A stretch of DNA of 64,000 nucleotides. It comes from Vibrio ponticus. GTDB taxonomy: Bacteria > Pseudomonadota > Gammaproteobacteria > Enterobacterales > Vibrionaceae. Positions 1-9,530 of the stretch are shown here, piece after piece. The position numbers were made by a program, and so were the translations under genes. The notes beneath the pieces were generated by a model. It was given only the letters and a program-made list of their open reading frames with translations, made no database searches and was not told the origin of the DNA. Numbering within the stretch: the first letter of the stretch is position 1; each line of letters starts with the position of its first letter. The stretch covers positions 558,001 to 622,000 of the forward strand of contig NZ_AP019658.1 in NCBI RefSeq assembly GCF_009938225.1. The letters run 5' to 3'.

Positions 1-1379
1 GCGCCAACGGTCGCACTTAAGGCTGGGAAAGCAGAGCCAACAATGCCAGCGGCAAAGTTCGCCGTTGTTACCGGCATACTGGCGAGATCTGCACCATTAA
101 CGCCTGAATTGATGAAGATACGCACCATAGGGATAGTAAACAGCAGTACGAAACCAGCACCAATCAAAGTTTTACTTGATTCAGTAAATGCCGCGCCCAG
201 TGGTTTTAAGCTTTTCGCTTGCATTAATACCGCGACTAGAGCAACGAATACCAGGATACCACCAGGCAGGTAAAGCGGTTGAATTGCCGTGCTAATCCCT
301 GTTTCACCGAGGATATTAGTGAACGACACACTGACACTGGTTAACATGGTTTTAAATTCAGTGCTGACACGGCTTGCCACTAGAACAACCGCTAACAAAA
401 CGTAAGGCGCCCATGCCATCACTAAGCTCATTGGCTTACTTTGGTTATCTTTTAAATCAATTTTCAGTGAGCCTAACCATTCTGCTGGCCATCTATCTTC
501 AGATTCGAAATCCCATTTGGTTTTTGGTACTAAAAAGCCCTTTTTCGCTGCTGAAACGACAATAGCGAGACCAAATAGACCGCCAATCAGTGATGGAAAC
601 TCTGCGCCTAAAAATACGCCCGTTAACGCGTAAGGAACGGTAAATGCTATGCCAGCAAATAGCGCAAACGGCAGAATATCCAGACCTTCACGCCAGCTTT
701 TATTTTTACCGAAAAAGCGGGTCAGCATCATAGCCATGAGGACAGGGATTAAGGTACCAACAATCGCATGAATAATTGCCACGCTAGAGGTGATTTGCTG
801 TAGGTAGGCATTCCAAGTGGAGCCATTTTCAATCAGAGCATTACCAATACCGTGAGTATCCAGACCTTTATTCACCCCGACGATGATAGGTGTGCCGACC
901 GCGCCAAACGAAACTGGCGTGGACTGAATCATCATGCCCATTAAAACCGCTGCAAGCGCAGGGAAGCCAATCGCGACTAATAGTGGGGCGGCGATGGCTG
1001 CAGGAGTACCAAAGCCAGAAGCACCTTCGATAAATGAGCCAAAACACCAAGCGATGATGATGGCTTGGACACGGCGATCTTCTGAGATGTCGGTAAAGCC
1101 GTTACGAATAGTGGTGATCGCACCGGTGTGTTTAAGAGTGTTAAGTAAGAAGATAGCGCCAAACACAATCCACAGCACCGATACGGTAATACCGAGTCCT
1201 TGGAAAATCGAGGCAAACACACGGGTTGGTGACATATCCCAGAGGAGTATTGCAATGAATACGGTTAAAGCAAATGCAATCGGCATGGCTCTTTTCGCTG
1301 GCCAGTTAAGGCCAACCAATAGTATTGCCGCCACCACAATCGGTGAGAATGCGGCTAGGGCAAGTAGGGTTTCATTCAT
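1..1379 (-). CDS. lldP: L-lactate permease (LldP/LctP family), 3' end cut by window edge
   Basis: Inner-membrane carrier of the lactate permease family, which takes up L-lactate (and often D-lactate or glycolate) with protons. The open frame starts [14 protein letters not shown] and runs to the window edge, giving about 459 residues of a family usually near 550. It is hydrophobic throughout and shows the characteristic segments [20 protein letters not shown] and [22 protein letters not shown], which line the transport core. The start is supported by an AGAAAGGA ribosome binding site 8 bases upstream. A LysR gene is transcribed divergently across 160 bp and is the likely regulator. The lactate dehydrogenase gene (lldD) expected in many vibrios is not in the window. 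Confidence 0.93.
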   Translation of the reverse strand, partial: MNETLLALAAFSPIVVAAILLVGLNWPAKRAMPIAFALTVFIAILLWDMSPTRVFASIFQGLGITVSVLWIVFGAIFLLNTLKHTGAITTIRNGFTDISEDRRVQAIIIAWCFGSFIEGASGFGTPAAIAAPLLVAIGFPALAAVLMGMMIQSTPVSFGAVGTPIIVGVNKGLDTHGIGNALIENGSTWNAYLQQITSSVAIIHAIVGTLIPVLMAMMLTRFFGKNKSWREGLDILPFALFAGIAFTVPYALTGVFLGAEFPSLIGGLFGLAIVVSAAKKGFLVPKTKWDFESEDRWPAEWLGSLKIDLKDNQSKPMSLVMAWAPYVLLAVVLVASRVSTEFKTMLTSVSVSFTNILGETGISTAIQPLYLPGGILVFVALVAVLMQAKSLKPLGAAFTESSKTLIGAGFVLLFTIPMVRIFINSGVNGADLASMPVTTANFAAGIVGSAFPALSATVG

Positions 1380-1539
1380 AGGGAAATTCCTTTCTCGGGC
1401 AGAATAATCAAATGCTGACGAATGGTTTTTAGTTATATTTATTGTGATTTTGGTGTTAATTGGATGTGAATGTTACGCTTTATTTTTTGTTAATATAGGG
1501 AGATAATGAAAATTATTAGTTCCAAAAATGGTGTAATAA

Positions 1540-2439
1540 ATGCGAGCGGACGATTTAATTTTGTTTTCCCAAGTTTTCGAGCTGGGAAGTTTTAGCAAAG
1601 CAGCTGAGCAAAATAATCTTACAAATTCAGTAGTTAGCAAGAGAGTTGCGCGATTAGAAGAGCAAGCTGGCGTTCAATTACTTTACCGTACGACGCGCAA
1701 GCTCACACTTACGGAAGCAGGCCGCGCTTTGTTACAAGGTGCTAAAAATGTGAAGCAAGCCACGCAAGAAGCGGCTGACTCTGTCTCTGGATTTGGTGAG
1801 AAAGTAACCGGTCACATCAAAATGTCTGTGCCAACCATTTCTGGTGATCTTCTTTTGGCTGATGCGGTGGCGGAATTTTGCAACACTCACCCAGGTTTAA
1901 CCGTCGATATGTCGCTCGATAATCGCTTTGTTGACTTAGTTGATGGTGGCTATGATTTGGTGATCCGTACCGGTTATCTAGAAGACTCCAGTTTGATTGC
2001 ACGACATATGCTCGACTCACAATGGGTAGTGTGTGCGTCTCCCGCATATATCACTAAGTTTGGCCGCCCGGCTAAACCGCATGATTTGCTTAACCATAAC
2101 TGCCTGCAATACGCCTATCAAACAACTGGGGCGAGTGAGTGGGAGTTTAAAGACCTAAAGCGCAACCAAATCATCAGGGTTTCCGGTAATTTTTCCACCG
2201 ATAATGCCACTGCGCTACGCAAAGCGGCGATGGGGGGCCATGGTATCGCTTATGTACCGCGCTGCTTGGTTTACCATGATCTTAATAACGGTGAGCTGAT
2301 TGATCTATTTCCTGAGCAGGTCGGTAAGCGATTGGGGATTTATGCGGTGTATCCGTTTACACGTCAGCCGCCTAAAAAAGTAAAAATGTTGATTGAACAC
2401 ATCAAGAATCGTTATCTAGAAATCGCCCACTATTTCTAG
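1540..2439 (+). CDS. LysR-family transcriptional regulator, divergent from lldP
   Basis: A 299-residue LysR-type regulator. Residues about 3-62 form the winged helix-turn-helix (FSKAAEQNNLTNSVVSKRVARLEE), and residues about 90-295 form the periplasmic-binding-like effector domain (GHIKMSVPTISGD...). Length is normal for the family. It is divergent from lldP, and LysR proteins commonly control the adjacent divergent gene, so control of lactate uptake is the simplest inference. The effector cannot be told from sequence. The stop codon lies inside a strong stem-loop at 2424-2445. Confidence 0.9.
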   Translation: MRADDLILFSQVFELGSFSKAAEQNNLTNSVVSKRVARLEEQAGVQLLYRTTRKLTLTEAGRALLQGAKNVKQATQEAADSVSGFGEKVTGHIKMSVPTISGDLLLADAVAEFCNTHPGLTVDMSLDNRFVDLVDGGYDLVIRTGYLEDSSLIARHMLDSQWVVCASPAYITKFGRPAKPHDLLNHNCLQYAYQTTGASEWEFKDLKRNQIIRVSGNFSTDNATALRKAAMGGHGIAYVPRCLVYHDLNNGELIDLFPEQVGKRLGIYAVYPFTRQPPKKVKMLIEHIKNRYLEIAHYF

Positions 2440-2445
2440 TGGGCG
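2424..2445 (+). terminator. Stem-loop spanning the LysR stop codon
   Basis: CGCCCACTA, loop TTTC, TAGTGGGCG: a perfect 9-bp stem whose right arm begins with the TAG stop codon. There is no run of T after it, so it may be a 3'-end stabilising hairpin or a weak terminator rather than a classical intrinsic terminator. Confidence 0.4.
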
Positions 2446-2474
2446 TCTAATGGATGCTGACACTGCTAATCCTA

Positions 2475-2969
2475 TCAATTGATTACATAGCTGCGCGGTG
2501 TGTTGTATTGCGCGAACTTTAGATTGTCAAAGTAGTGTTGAGCTTTTTGTAGTAGCTCATATTCAAACATCCAACTGGCATTCCGCTGCGATGAACAAAA
2601 AGCGCCAATATGGTGCATTAAGTCATCACTCGCTTTGGTAATTAAGTGTTCTGTCGAACGGATTAAGTCCCCTTGTTCAATCGAGAGGAATTGAAGCAGA
2701 GCATGGGCTTGATTTAGGCAATCGAAAGCAGCTTGATATTGTCCCATTCTATTGAGTATTTGTGATTGCGAGACGGTAGCATCACGATAGCCAGTAATCA
2801 GGCAAACAAACTGACACGGTTTAGTTTGTGAACATTCCGCCGCATTTTGAATATGTGTTGGCATATGAGAGAGCACTTGGTCGTATAAATACTGAGCTTC
2901 AGGCCAATGGCCTTGCTCTAACAGTTGCTCTGCTTTTTGATAGTGACTCCAGCACTGATTGAGATCCAT
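2475..2969 (-). CDS. Small TPR-like protein of unknown function, Fur box upstream
   Basis: A 164-residue soluble protein with no signal peptide or membrane segment. Helical repeats resembling tetratricopeptide units are visible around residues 4-37 (YQKAEQLLEQGHWPEAQYLY) and 70-95 (ILNRMGQYQAAFDCLNQAHAL). It carries several cysteines, including a CSQTKPCQFVC cluster. I do not recognise the family. An AAGGAG site 9 bases upstream supports the start. The promoter region holds a good Fur-box match and a separate palindrome, so it is probably iron-regulated. It is convergent with the LysR gene. Confidence 0.75.
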   Translation of the reverse strand: MDLNQCWSHYQKAEQLLEQGHWPEAQYLYDQVLSHMPTHIQNAAECSQTKPCQFVCLITGYRDATVSQSQILNRMGQYQAAFDCLNQAHALLQFLSIEQGDLIRSTEHLITKASDDLMHHIGAFCSSQRNASWMFEYELLQKAQHYFDNLKFAQYNTPRSYVIN

Positions 2970-3022
2970 ATCAGTGAACTCCTTAAAAACGGTAATGCAT
3001 GCAATTTGAGATAACTGTCATC

Positions 3023-3064
3023 ATTTAAATGCAATTGAATATCAATTGCAAATAATTATCATTG
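3023..3064 (-). promoter_or_regulatory. Predicted promoter with Fur box and adjacent palindrome
   Basis: On the minus strand a -35 TTGCAA and a -10 TTAAAT are separated by 17 bases. The -35 is overlapped by ATTGCAAATAATTATCATT (plus strand 3046-3064), which matches the 19-bp Fur consensus at 15 of 18 defined positions. Between the -35 and -10 lies a palindrome at 3030-3050 with arms TGCAATTGA and TCAATTGCA around a 3-base centre. The arrangement suggests repression by Fur and possibly by a second dimeric regulator. It points at the TPR-like gene, although the divergent Lon-like gene starts 190 bp away. Confidence 0.6.
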
Positions 3065-3252
3065 TATTCTTATTGGTTAATGTTTGAGCTGTTAGGCGTG
3101 ATTCCAGCCTAAGTCACTAAAAGCTAAATAAAATTAAACTAAACTTGCTGTATCCACGTTGCTTAGTAGGCTGGATTTAGATTCTCAAAGTAGACCCAAT
3201 ATGATGGTTGAATAGGTGAGAAGGTTTAAGGCGCAGTATTGAGGGAATATAA

Positions 3253-5613
3253 ATGGCGATTGAAAAGCTATTGGCAAGTCAGCTGTACCATTCTACAGAG
3301 TTAGAGCAGCTGCCGAGCAAGTCGACAAAGGATTTACCGCCGATTGATGAGATAGTCGGTCAGGAACGCGCGCAAAAAGCGGTTGAATTCGCGATGTCTA
3401 TCAAAGAGAAGGGTTATAACATCTATGCCATTGGTCAAAATGGCTTAGGTAAGCGCACCATGATTTTACGTTACCTCAATAGACATAAAAATGATGTCGC
3501 TGAGCTTTATGACTGGTGTTATGTTTCGGATTTTTCAAACAACCGAACGCCTAAGGTACTTAAGCTACCTTGCGGAGTGGGTAAAAAGTTCAAACAAGAT
3601 ATTGAGAAGATGATTGCCAAGCTGGTGGTTGCGATGCCGCTTGCGTTTGATAACGAGCTCTATATTACCCGCGCAGAGAAATTAAAAGCGCAGTTGGCGC
3701 AAAAGCAAGCGGTAGAGCTTGAATCGATCAGTAAAGAAGCAAAAGAAAAAAGCATCAGTCTAACTGTTACCACTCAGGGTGATTATCAGTTTGTCGCGAT
3801 GGATGGGGAAGAGCTGCATACCGAAGAGAGCTTCGACCAATTATCTGATAAAGAGCAGGAGATCTTCAGTACCTCGATTGATGAGCTTGAAGTTAAGCTT
3901 CGTACAATGGTTAGAGAGCTGACTGAGTGGGAAGAAACATTCAGCGAAAAGATTAAAAAGCTCAATGATGATGTCACGCTGGACGTAATCGCACACTTTA
4001 TCAAACGTTTGAAAGAGGATTACTCTCAGTATCCTGAAATTAAAACCTACCTGTCTGAATTGAAGAAAGATATTGTTGAAAACGCAGATATTTTCTTAGA
4101 GCAGGGCAATGAGCAAGCAGAGATAGCGGCAGCGTCTTTAGACAAAAAGTTGCCTCGTCGCTACAAAGTGAACATTTTAGTCAATCGCTGTGGTTGCGAA
4201 TTCCCCGTGATTGTTGAAGAAAATCCAAACTATCACAGCCTGTTTGGTTACATTGAAACAGCGACCTATAAAGGTACGGTATTTACTGATTTCTCATTAA
4301 TCCGCGCCGGTAGTTTACATAAAGCCAATGGCGGTGTGCTGCTGATGGATGCTCAAAAGGTACTAGAGCAACCTTATGTGTGGGATGGTCTAAAACGAGC
4401 GTTGCGCTCACGACAGCTTAGTTTTACTTCGCTTGAAAAAGAGCTCACTTTAACAGGCGCGGTATCACTGGATCCTGAACCGATTCCATTAGACGTTAAG
4501 ATCATTTTGTTCGGCGACTATCGGACTTATCAGTTGTTGCAACATTACGATCCAGAGTTCAGCGAGTTGTTCCGTGTGACGGCTGATTTTGAAGACGAAA
4601 TGAAGCGTACCCCGGATTCAGAAAACCATTACGCGCGCTTTATCTCCAGCGTGGTGCATGACAATGGTATGTTGCATTGCGACCGTAAAGCGATTGCGCG
4701 CATTATCGAGCACAGCTCGCGTTTGGCTGGCGATCAAAACAAACTCTCATTACATTCGGCGAACATTGCTAACTTATTGCGAGAATCAAATTACGTGGCT
4801 AAGCAAGCCAATGCCAATATGATTCGTTCCAGCCACGTTGAAGAGGCGTTGGCGAATCAAGAGCTGCGCGTTAGCCGATTAAAAGATGCGGTGATGGAAG
4901 GCTTTATCAATGGAACCACTTTGATTCATACCGAAGGTACAGCAGTGGGGCAGGTGAATGCGCTATCAGTATTAAGTACGAGTGAGTATATGTTTGGTGC
5001 GCCAAACCGTATAACCGCGACGACTTGCTATGGTGATGGTGATGTGATTGATATTGAGCGAAGTGTCGACCTAGGAGGCAGTATCCACTCCAAAGGGGTC
5101 ATGATTCTCACTGCTTACTTATCTTCTGTCTTTGGCAAAACCGCCAAAGTGCCGTTGACCACAACTATTACTTTTGAACAATCCTATGGTGGTGTCGATG
5201 GTGATAGTGCCAGCATGGCTGAATTTTGTGCGGTGGTGTCGGCGTTTTCCAAACAACCAAATCGACAAGATATTGCTATAACCGGTTCGATGAACCAGTT
5301 TGGTGAGTCTCAGCCGATCGGTGGGGTTAACGAGAAAATAGAAGGCTTCTTTGATGTGTGTGGCATCAAGGGGCGCTCTAATCAACAAGGGGTGATCATT
5401 CCTCGTTCGAACATGCACAACTTAATGCTGCGCCCGGATGTGGTCAAGGCAGTGGAACGTGGGGAGTTCAATATTTGGGCGATTGACCATGTAACCGAAG
5501 CGATTGAAATATTTACCGGTAAACCTGCCGGCACGCCAAGTGATGAGGGCAGCTATCCGATTGATACTATCTACGGTATCGCCCAAGCCAAACTCAACGC
5601 ATTACGCAAGTAA
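3253..5613 (+). CDS. Lon-like AAA+ protease (LonB/YcbZ-type)
   Basis: A 786-residue predicted ATP-dependent serine protease of the Lon-like AAA_32 type, different from housekeeping Lon because it lacks the N-terminal Lon domain. A Walker A-like loop GQNGLGKR sits at residues 61-68. A long charged helical insertion follows at about 120-290. The C-terminal S16 peptidase domain has the catalytic pair Ser652 (in DGDSASMAEF) and Lys695 (in GGVNEKIEG), 43 residues apart as in E. coli Lon. The substrate is unknown. It is a single-gene unit that ends at a strong bidirectional terminator. Confidence 0.9.
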   Translation: MAIEKLLASQLYHSTELEQLPSKSTKDLPPIDEIVGQERAQKAVEFAMSIKEKGYNIYAIGQNGLGKRTMILRYLNRHKNDVAELYDWCYVSDFSNNRTPKVLKLPCGVGKKFKQDIEKMIAKLVVAMPLAFDNELYITRAEKLKAQLAQKQAVELESISKEAKEKSISLTVTTQGDYQFVAMDGEELHTEESFDQLSDKEQEIFSTSIDELEVKLRTMVRELTEWEETFSEKIKKLNDDVTLDVIAHFIKRLKEDYSQYPEIKTYLSELKKDIVENADIFLEQGNEQAEIAAASLDKKLPRRYKVNILVNRCGCEFPVIVEENPNYHSLFGYIETATYKGTVFTDFSLIRAGSLHKANGGVLLMDAQKVLEQPYVWDGLKRALRSRQLSFTSLEKELTLTGAVSLDPEPIPLDVKIILFGDYRTYQLLQHYDPEFSELFRVTADFEDEMKRTPDSENHYARFISSVVHDNGMLHCDRKAIARIIEHSSRLAGDQNKLSLHSANIANLLRESNYVAKQANANMIRSSHVEEALANQELRVSRLKDAVMEGFINGTTLIHTEGTAVGQVNALSVLSTSEYMFGAPNRITATTCYGDGDVIDIERSVDLGGSIHSKGVMILTAYLSSVFGKTAKVPLTTTITFEQSYGGVDGDSASMAEFCAVVSAFSKQPNRQDIAITGSMNQFGESQPIGGVNEKIEGFFDVCGIKGRSNQQGVIIPRSNMHNLMLRPDVVKAVERGEFNIWAIDHVTEAIEIFTGKPAGTPSDEGSYPIDTIYGIAQAKLNALRK

Positions 5614-5620
5614 TCGACAA

Positions 5621-5648
5621 ACAAGGCTCTGAAATTTCAGAGCCTTGT
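5621..5648. terminator. Bidirectional intrinsic terminator
   Basis: ACAAGGCTCTGAAA followed directly by TTTCAGAGCCTTGT, a 28-bp perfect palindrome between the convergent Lon-like gene and ldhA. It can serve both strands. Confidence 0.8.
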
Positions 5649-5662
5649 GCTTTATGCTCGGA

Positions 5663-6667
5663 TTAACTTTGGCGAGTAATCAGCTCGTTGCCACTGGCTT
5701 GATTGCTGCTAAAGGCTTGTACGTTACTCAGTGTGGTATGAGCGATGTTTGATAGGGCTTCGTTAGTTAAGAACGCTTGGTGACCCGTAAACAGCACATT
5801 GTGGCAAGCGGAGAGACGGCGGAAAACGTCATCGACAATGATGTCGTTGGACTTGTCTTGGAAAAACAGCTCTTTTTCGTTGTCATAAACATCCAATCCC
5901 AACGAGCCAATTCTGCCTCTTTTGAGTGCTTCGATAGCTGCCGCTGAATCCAGTAGTTCACCGCGGCTGGTATTGACGATCATTACACCATCTTTCATTT
6001 GGTCAAACGCTTGTTGATTGAGCAGGTGATGGTTTTCAGGCGTCATCGGACAATGGAGCGTTATGATATCACTGGATTTAAGCAGTGTTTCTTTGTCGCA
6101 GTAAGTAACCCCGAGCTCAACCGCAAGAGGATTCTCGTAAGGGTCAACGCACAGGATATTCATGCCTAAGCCCTTAAGAATTCGCATCGTTGCTAAGCCT
6201 ATTTTACCGCTGCCAAATACGCCGACCGTTTTACCGTGAAAATTAAAGCCAACTAACCCTTCTAGAGAGAAATTGGCATCGCGCGTTCTTTGATAAGCTT
6301 TGTGAAAACGTCGATTGAGGCACATCATCATCCCAACCGTGTGTTCTGCCACCGCTTCTGGAGAGTAGGCTGGCACGCGAACCACTTGTAAACCGAGGCG
6401 CTCGGCAGCGTCGAGATCGACTCTGTCAAACCCCGCGCAGCGCATTGCGATGAGTTTGACACCATGGCGCGCTAACTCTTCAAGTACCGGGGCGGAAAGG
6501 TCGTCGTTCACAAACGCACATACCACACTACAACCTTGCGCCATACGAGCAGTCTTCGTTGTCAGTCTAAAGTCATGGTAATGAAGTTTGAAGCCAAATG
6601 CCTGATTGACCTCTGCGAATGATTTTTCATCGTAAGATTTACTACTAAACAAGGCGATATTTGTCAT
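5663..6667 (-). CDS. ldhA: D-lactate dehydrogenase, fermentative (LdhA)
   Basis: A 334-residue NAD-dependent 2-hydroxyacid dehydrogenase that reduces pyruvate to D-lactate in the cytoplasm. The nucleotide-binding motif GVFGSGKIG is present, as are the catalytic Arg (VNTSRGELLD), Glu (in the LDVYDNEKELFF stretch) and His (LFTGHQAFLT). The run KSNDIIVDDVFRRLSACHNV is typical of LdhA rather than of glycerate or erythronate dehydrogenases, and the length matches the family (about 330). An AGAGG site precedes the ATG. With lldP nearby it supports a lactate theme. Confidence 0.95.
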   Translation of the reverse strand: MTNIALFSSKSYDEKSFAEVNQAFGFKLHYHDFRLTTKTARMAQGCSVVCAFVNDDLSAPVLEELARHGVKLIAMRCAGFDRVDLDAAERLGLQVVRVPAYSPEAVAEHTVGMMMCLNRRFHKAYQRTRDANFSLEGLVGFNFHGKTVGVFGSGKIGLATMRILKGLGMNILCVDPYENPLAVELGVTYCDKETLLKSSDIITLHCPMTPENHHLLNQQAFDQMKDGVMIVNTSRGELLDSAAAIEALKRGRIGSLGLDVYDNEKELFFQDKSNDIIVDDVFRRLSACHNVLFTGHQAFLTNEALSNIAHTTLSNVQAFSSNQASGNELITRQS

Positions 6668-6992
6668 AGATACCTCTGCTACACAGGAATCTCGATAAGG
6701 GAATGTAACAAGGACATTCCGAAACCAGAGTCGAACCCATTTTTCAATCTTAAGTCATGAGCAATAAAGTTCGTTAAGTTAGAAAATAATTCTTTGCCAC
6801 TAATTTGAGTGAGTTAATATCATTAATAGCGCTGTTTGCTAGCGAAATAAACCATAAATTTTGTGTTGGATTAGATGGAATCCCCACAACTGTAGCGAAT
6901 GGTCAGTGGGAAACTTGGCAAAATTTGAGTTTTCGATGCGATCGCCACTATGGTAGCATCCCAGCCTAAATCTATAAGCAGTAAGACAAACG
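6668..6992. other. Divergent intergenic region ldhA / Nudix
   Basis: 325 bp with no open frame of note. Near ldhA there is a short inverted repeat, GGAATG with CATTCC, at about 6699-6720. The rest is AT-rich and should hold both divergent promoters. I see no recognisable operator. Confidence 0.5.
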
Positions 6993-7511
6993 ATGCGACA
7001 CCTACAAACCACAATTCATCCTGAGATTGACCACCTAGACGATAAAACCGTATTTCAACGCAAAGCCGCTCGCGCGATTGTTGTCGACGGCGAAGATATT
7101 CTGTTGCTTTATACTGAGCGTTATCACGATTACACCATTCCTGGTGGTGGTATTGACGAGAATGAAGATGTGATTGCCGGGCTAGTACGTGAGCTGCAAG
7201 AAGAGACAGGCGCGCAGAACATTCACAGCATTAAACCATTTGGTATCTATGAAGAATTTCGTCCTTGGTACAAAGATGATGCTGATGTGATGCATATGAC
7301 CTCATATTGCTATACCTGTAAGATTGATCGTGAGCTTGGTGAAACCGCTTATGAAGATTATGAAATCAAAAATGGCATGAAACCGGTCTGGTTGAACATT
7401 CATGCAGCGATCGCTCATAATGAGAAAACCATGGCGGAAAGCCCGAAAAAAGGCATGAGTATTGAACGTGAAACTTTCTTGCTGCAGTTAGTGGCTAAAG
7501 AAATGCTGTAA
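6993..7511 (+). CDS. Nudix hydrolase
   Basis: A 172-residue Nudix hydrolase, of the family that cleaves nucleoside diphosphates linked to another group, using Mg2+. A complete Nudix box is present at about residues 51-73, GG-x5-E-x7-REL-x-EE-x-GA (ending RELQEETGA), so the metal-binding glutamates are intact. The preceding PGGG is typical. The substrate cannot be predicted. It is a single gene followed by an intrinsic terminator. Confidence 0.9.
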   Translation: MRHLQTTIHPEIDHLDDKTVFQRKAARAIVVDGEDILLLYTERYHDYTIPGGGIDENEDVIAGLVRELQEETGAQNIHSIKPFGIYEEFRPWYKDDADVMHMTSYCYTCKIDRELGETAYEDYEIKNGMKPVWLNIHAAIAHNEKTMAESPKKGMSIERETFLLQLVAKEML

Positions 7512-7540
7512 GCCAGTACAGACTTTATGAACATCAGTAG

Positions 7541-7566
7541 ACCCGCTTAATGCGGGTTTATTTTTA
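7541..7566 (+). terminator. Intrinsic terminator after the Nudix gene
   Basis: ACCCGC, loop TTAAT, GCGGGT, then TTATTTTT. Confidence 0.8.
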
Positions 7567-7702
7567 TGTACATGAATCGAGAGAGGTGGATGAAAAATAA
7601 CAAATTCTCACCGTTTGACTTATACCTGAAGGCAAAATACGGTATATACTTACCTCAAGTAATTGAAATATAAAAACAGTATAAAATGCTAAGGGAGTAG
7701 CC

Positions 7703-9520
7703 ATGGGGAAGTTTCAACGCCTAGTTATAGGAAGCGTATTCACGCTTGTTAGTACAACCGCGCTTTCAGCCGTGATCGAAAGTACCTCTTTAGTCGGTTT
7801 TGGCGAAGCCAAGTATCCAGACACTTTTACTCATTTTGACTATGTAAACCCTGATGCGCCAAAGTTTGGCAAGATCACCTATGGGGTTGTCGGTACGTAC
7901 GATAACTTCAACCGCTTTGCTTCTCGCGGTGTTGCGGCTCGTGGCTCTGGTGAGCTCTACGATACGCTGATGTTTAGCCCGAGTGATGAAATTGATGCAT
8001 TCTATCCTTTGATTGCACAGAAGGTTCGCTACTCAGACGATTTCACTTGGATGGAAATCGACATCAACCCCAAAGCGCGTTTCCATGATGGTCAGCCGAT
8101 TACCGCACACGACGTGGCGTTTAGCTTTGATAAGTTTATGACTGAAGGGGTACCTCAATACCGCGTTTACTACGAAGACATTAAGTCAGTAACGGCAAAA
8201 AGTGACTTGTTAGTGCGAGTTGAGATGGCGAAACCAAACCGTGAGAAGCTGTTCAGCTTTGCTCAATCAACCCGCGTGTTACCCAAGCATTTTTGGCAAG
8301 ATAAAAACTTCTCCGAGCCACTTTCCGAGCCACCAGTTGGCAGTTCTGCTTACAAAGTCAGTGACTACAAAGTAGGGCAAAGCGTGACTTATTCGCTCGT
8401 TGAAGATTACTGGGCTAAAGATTTGCCTGTGAATGTCGGTCGCTACAACTTTGAACAAACCCAATATGATTACTACCGCGATGATACGGTAATGCTTGAA
8501 GCGTTTAAGGCGGGCGAGTTTGATTTTCGCTTGGAAACGTCAGCCAAGTTTTGGGCTAACTCATATACAGGACAGAACTTCGATAAAGGTTTTATCGTTA
8601 AACAAGAGATCCCTCATCAGAAGCCGGAGTCTACCCAAGCGTTTGTATTTAACACCCAGCGTGAATTTTTCAAAGATCCAAAAGTGCGTGAAGCGATTAA
8701 CTACGCGATGGACTTTGAATGGATGAACGCCAACATGTTCTATGGTCAGTATTCTCGTACTCGTAGCTTCTTCCAAAATACAGATTATGAAGCAAGCGGT
8801 TTACCTTCTGAAGAAGAAGTGAAGATACTGACGCCGTTTAAACAGCAAATTCCACCGCGCGTATTTACTCAGGAGTATCAACCACCGGTTACTGATGGTT
8901 CAGGGCGCATTCGTTCTCAAATGCGTACCGCATTTAAGTTGCTTAAAGAAGCGGGTTGGGAGCTGCGCAACAAAGTGATGACTAATGTCGAAACCGGTCA
9001 ACCTTTGGCATTCGAGTTCTTGGTGTATAGTCCAACCACAGAGCGTATTGCGATCCCATTGCAAAAGAACCTCAAACGTATGGGGATCGATATGAAGATC
9101 CGTACGGTCGATACCACCCAATACATAAAACGCTTGCGTGACCGCGATTTTGATATGTTGTCGTCGCCATATTCGGCTAATCCGTACCCGAGTCCAAACT
9201 TGATGATCATTTGGAACTCGAACTACATGGATTCAACCTACAACACGGCGGGCGTCAACGACCCAGTTGTGGATGCGCTTACCGAAGAGATAGTCAAAAA
9301 CCAGCAACATCCAGATAAGTTATTGCCACTTGGTCGCGCGTTAGACCGAGTTCTACAGTGGAATTTCTACATTATTCCTCAGTGGCACATCAGTACGTAT
9401 CGCGTCGCGATGTGGGATAAATTTGAGCGTCCTGATGTGATGCCAAAATACGATTTAGGGATTGATACTTGGTGGATATCACAAGATAAAAGCCAACTTC
9501 TACCAGAAAAACGCCGTTAA
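7703..9520 (+). CDS. yejA: Periplasmic peptide-binding protein YejA
   Basis: A 605-residue extracellular solute-binding protein (family 5), the periplasmic receptor of the YejABEF importer for oligopeptides and, in E. coli, microcin C. It has a Sec signal peptide of about 23 residues with cleavage after ALSA. FGEAKYPDTFTHFDYVNPDAPKFG near the mature N-terminus is the hallmark of YejA among peptide-binding proteins. It is the first gene of the four-gene operon, and yejB follows after 10 bases. An AAGGGAG site is placed 8 bases before ATG. Confidence 0.93.
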   Translation: MGKFQRLVIGSVFTLVSTTALSAVIESTSLVGFGEAKYPDTFTHFDYVNPDAPKFGKITYGVVGTYDNFNRFASRGVAARGSGELYDTLMFSPSDEIDAFYPLIAQKVRYSDDFTWMEIDINPKARFHDGQPITAHDVAFSFDKFMTEGVPQYRVYYEDIKSVTAKSDLLVRVEMAKPNREKLFSFAQSTRVLPKHFWQDKNFSEPLSEPPVGSSAYKVSDYKVGQSVTYSLVEDYWAKDLPVNVGRYNFEQTQYDYYRDDTVMLEAFKAGEFDFRLETSAKFWANSYTGQNFDKGFIVKQEIPHQKPESTQAFVFNTQREFFKDPKVREAINYAMDFEWMNANMFYGQYSRTRSFFQNTDYEASGLPSEEEVKILTPFKQQIPPRVFTQEYQPPVTDGSGRIRSQMRTAFKLLKEAGWELRNKVMTNVETGQPLAFEFLVYSPTTERIAIPLQKNLKRMGIDMKIRTVDTTQYIKRLRDRDFDMLSSPYSANPYPSPNLMIIWNSNYMDSTYNTAGVNDPVVDALTEEIVKNQQHPDKLLPLGRALDRVLQWNFYIIPQWHISTYRVAMWDKFERPDVMPKYDLGIDTWWISQDKSQLLPEKRR

Positions 9521-9530
9521 AGAGGGATAA

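Noticed and set aside
934..1407. 157-codon frame on the plus strand
   Set aside because: It is antisense to lldP, whose protein is clearly recognisable; composition is that of a shadow frame.
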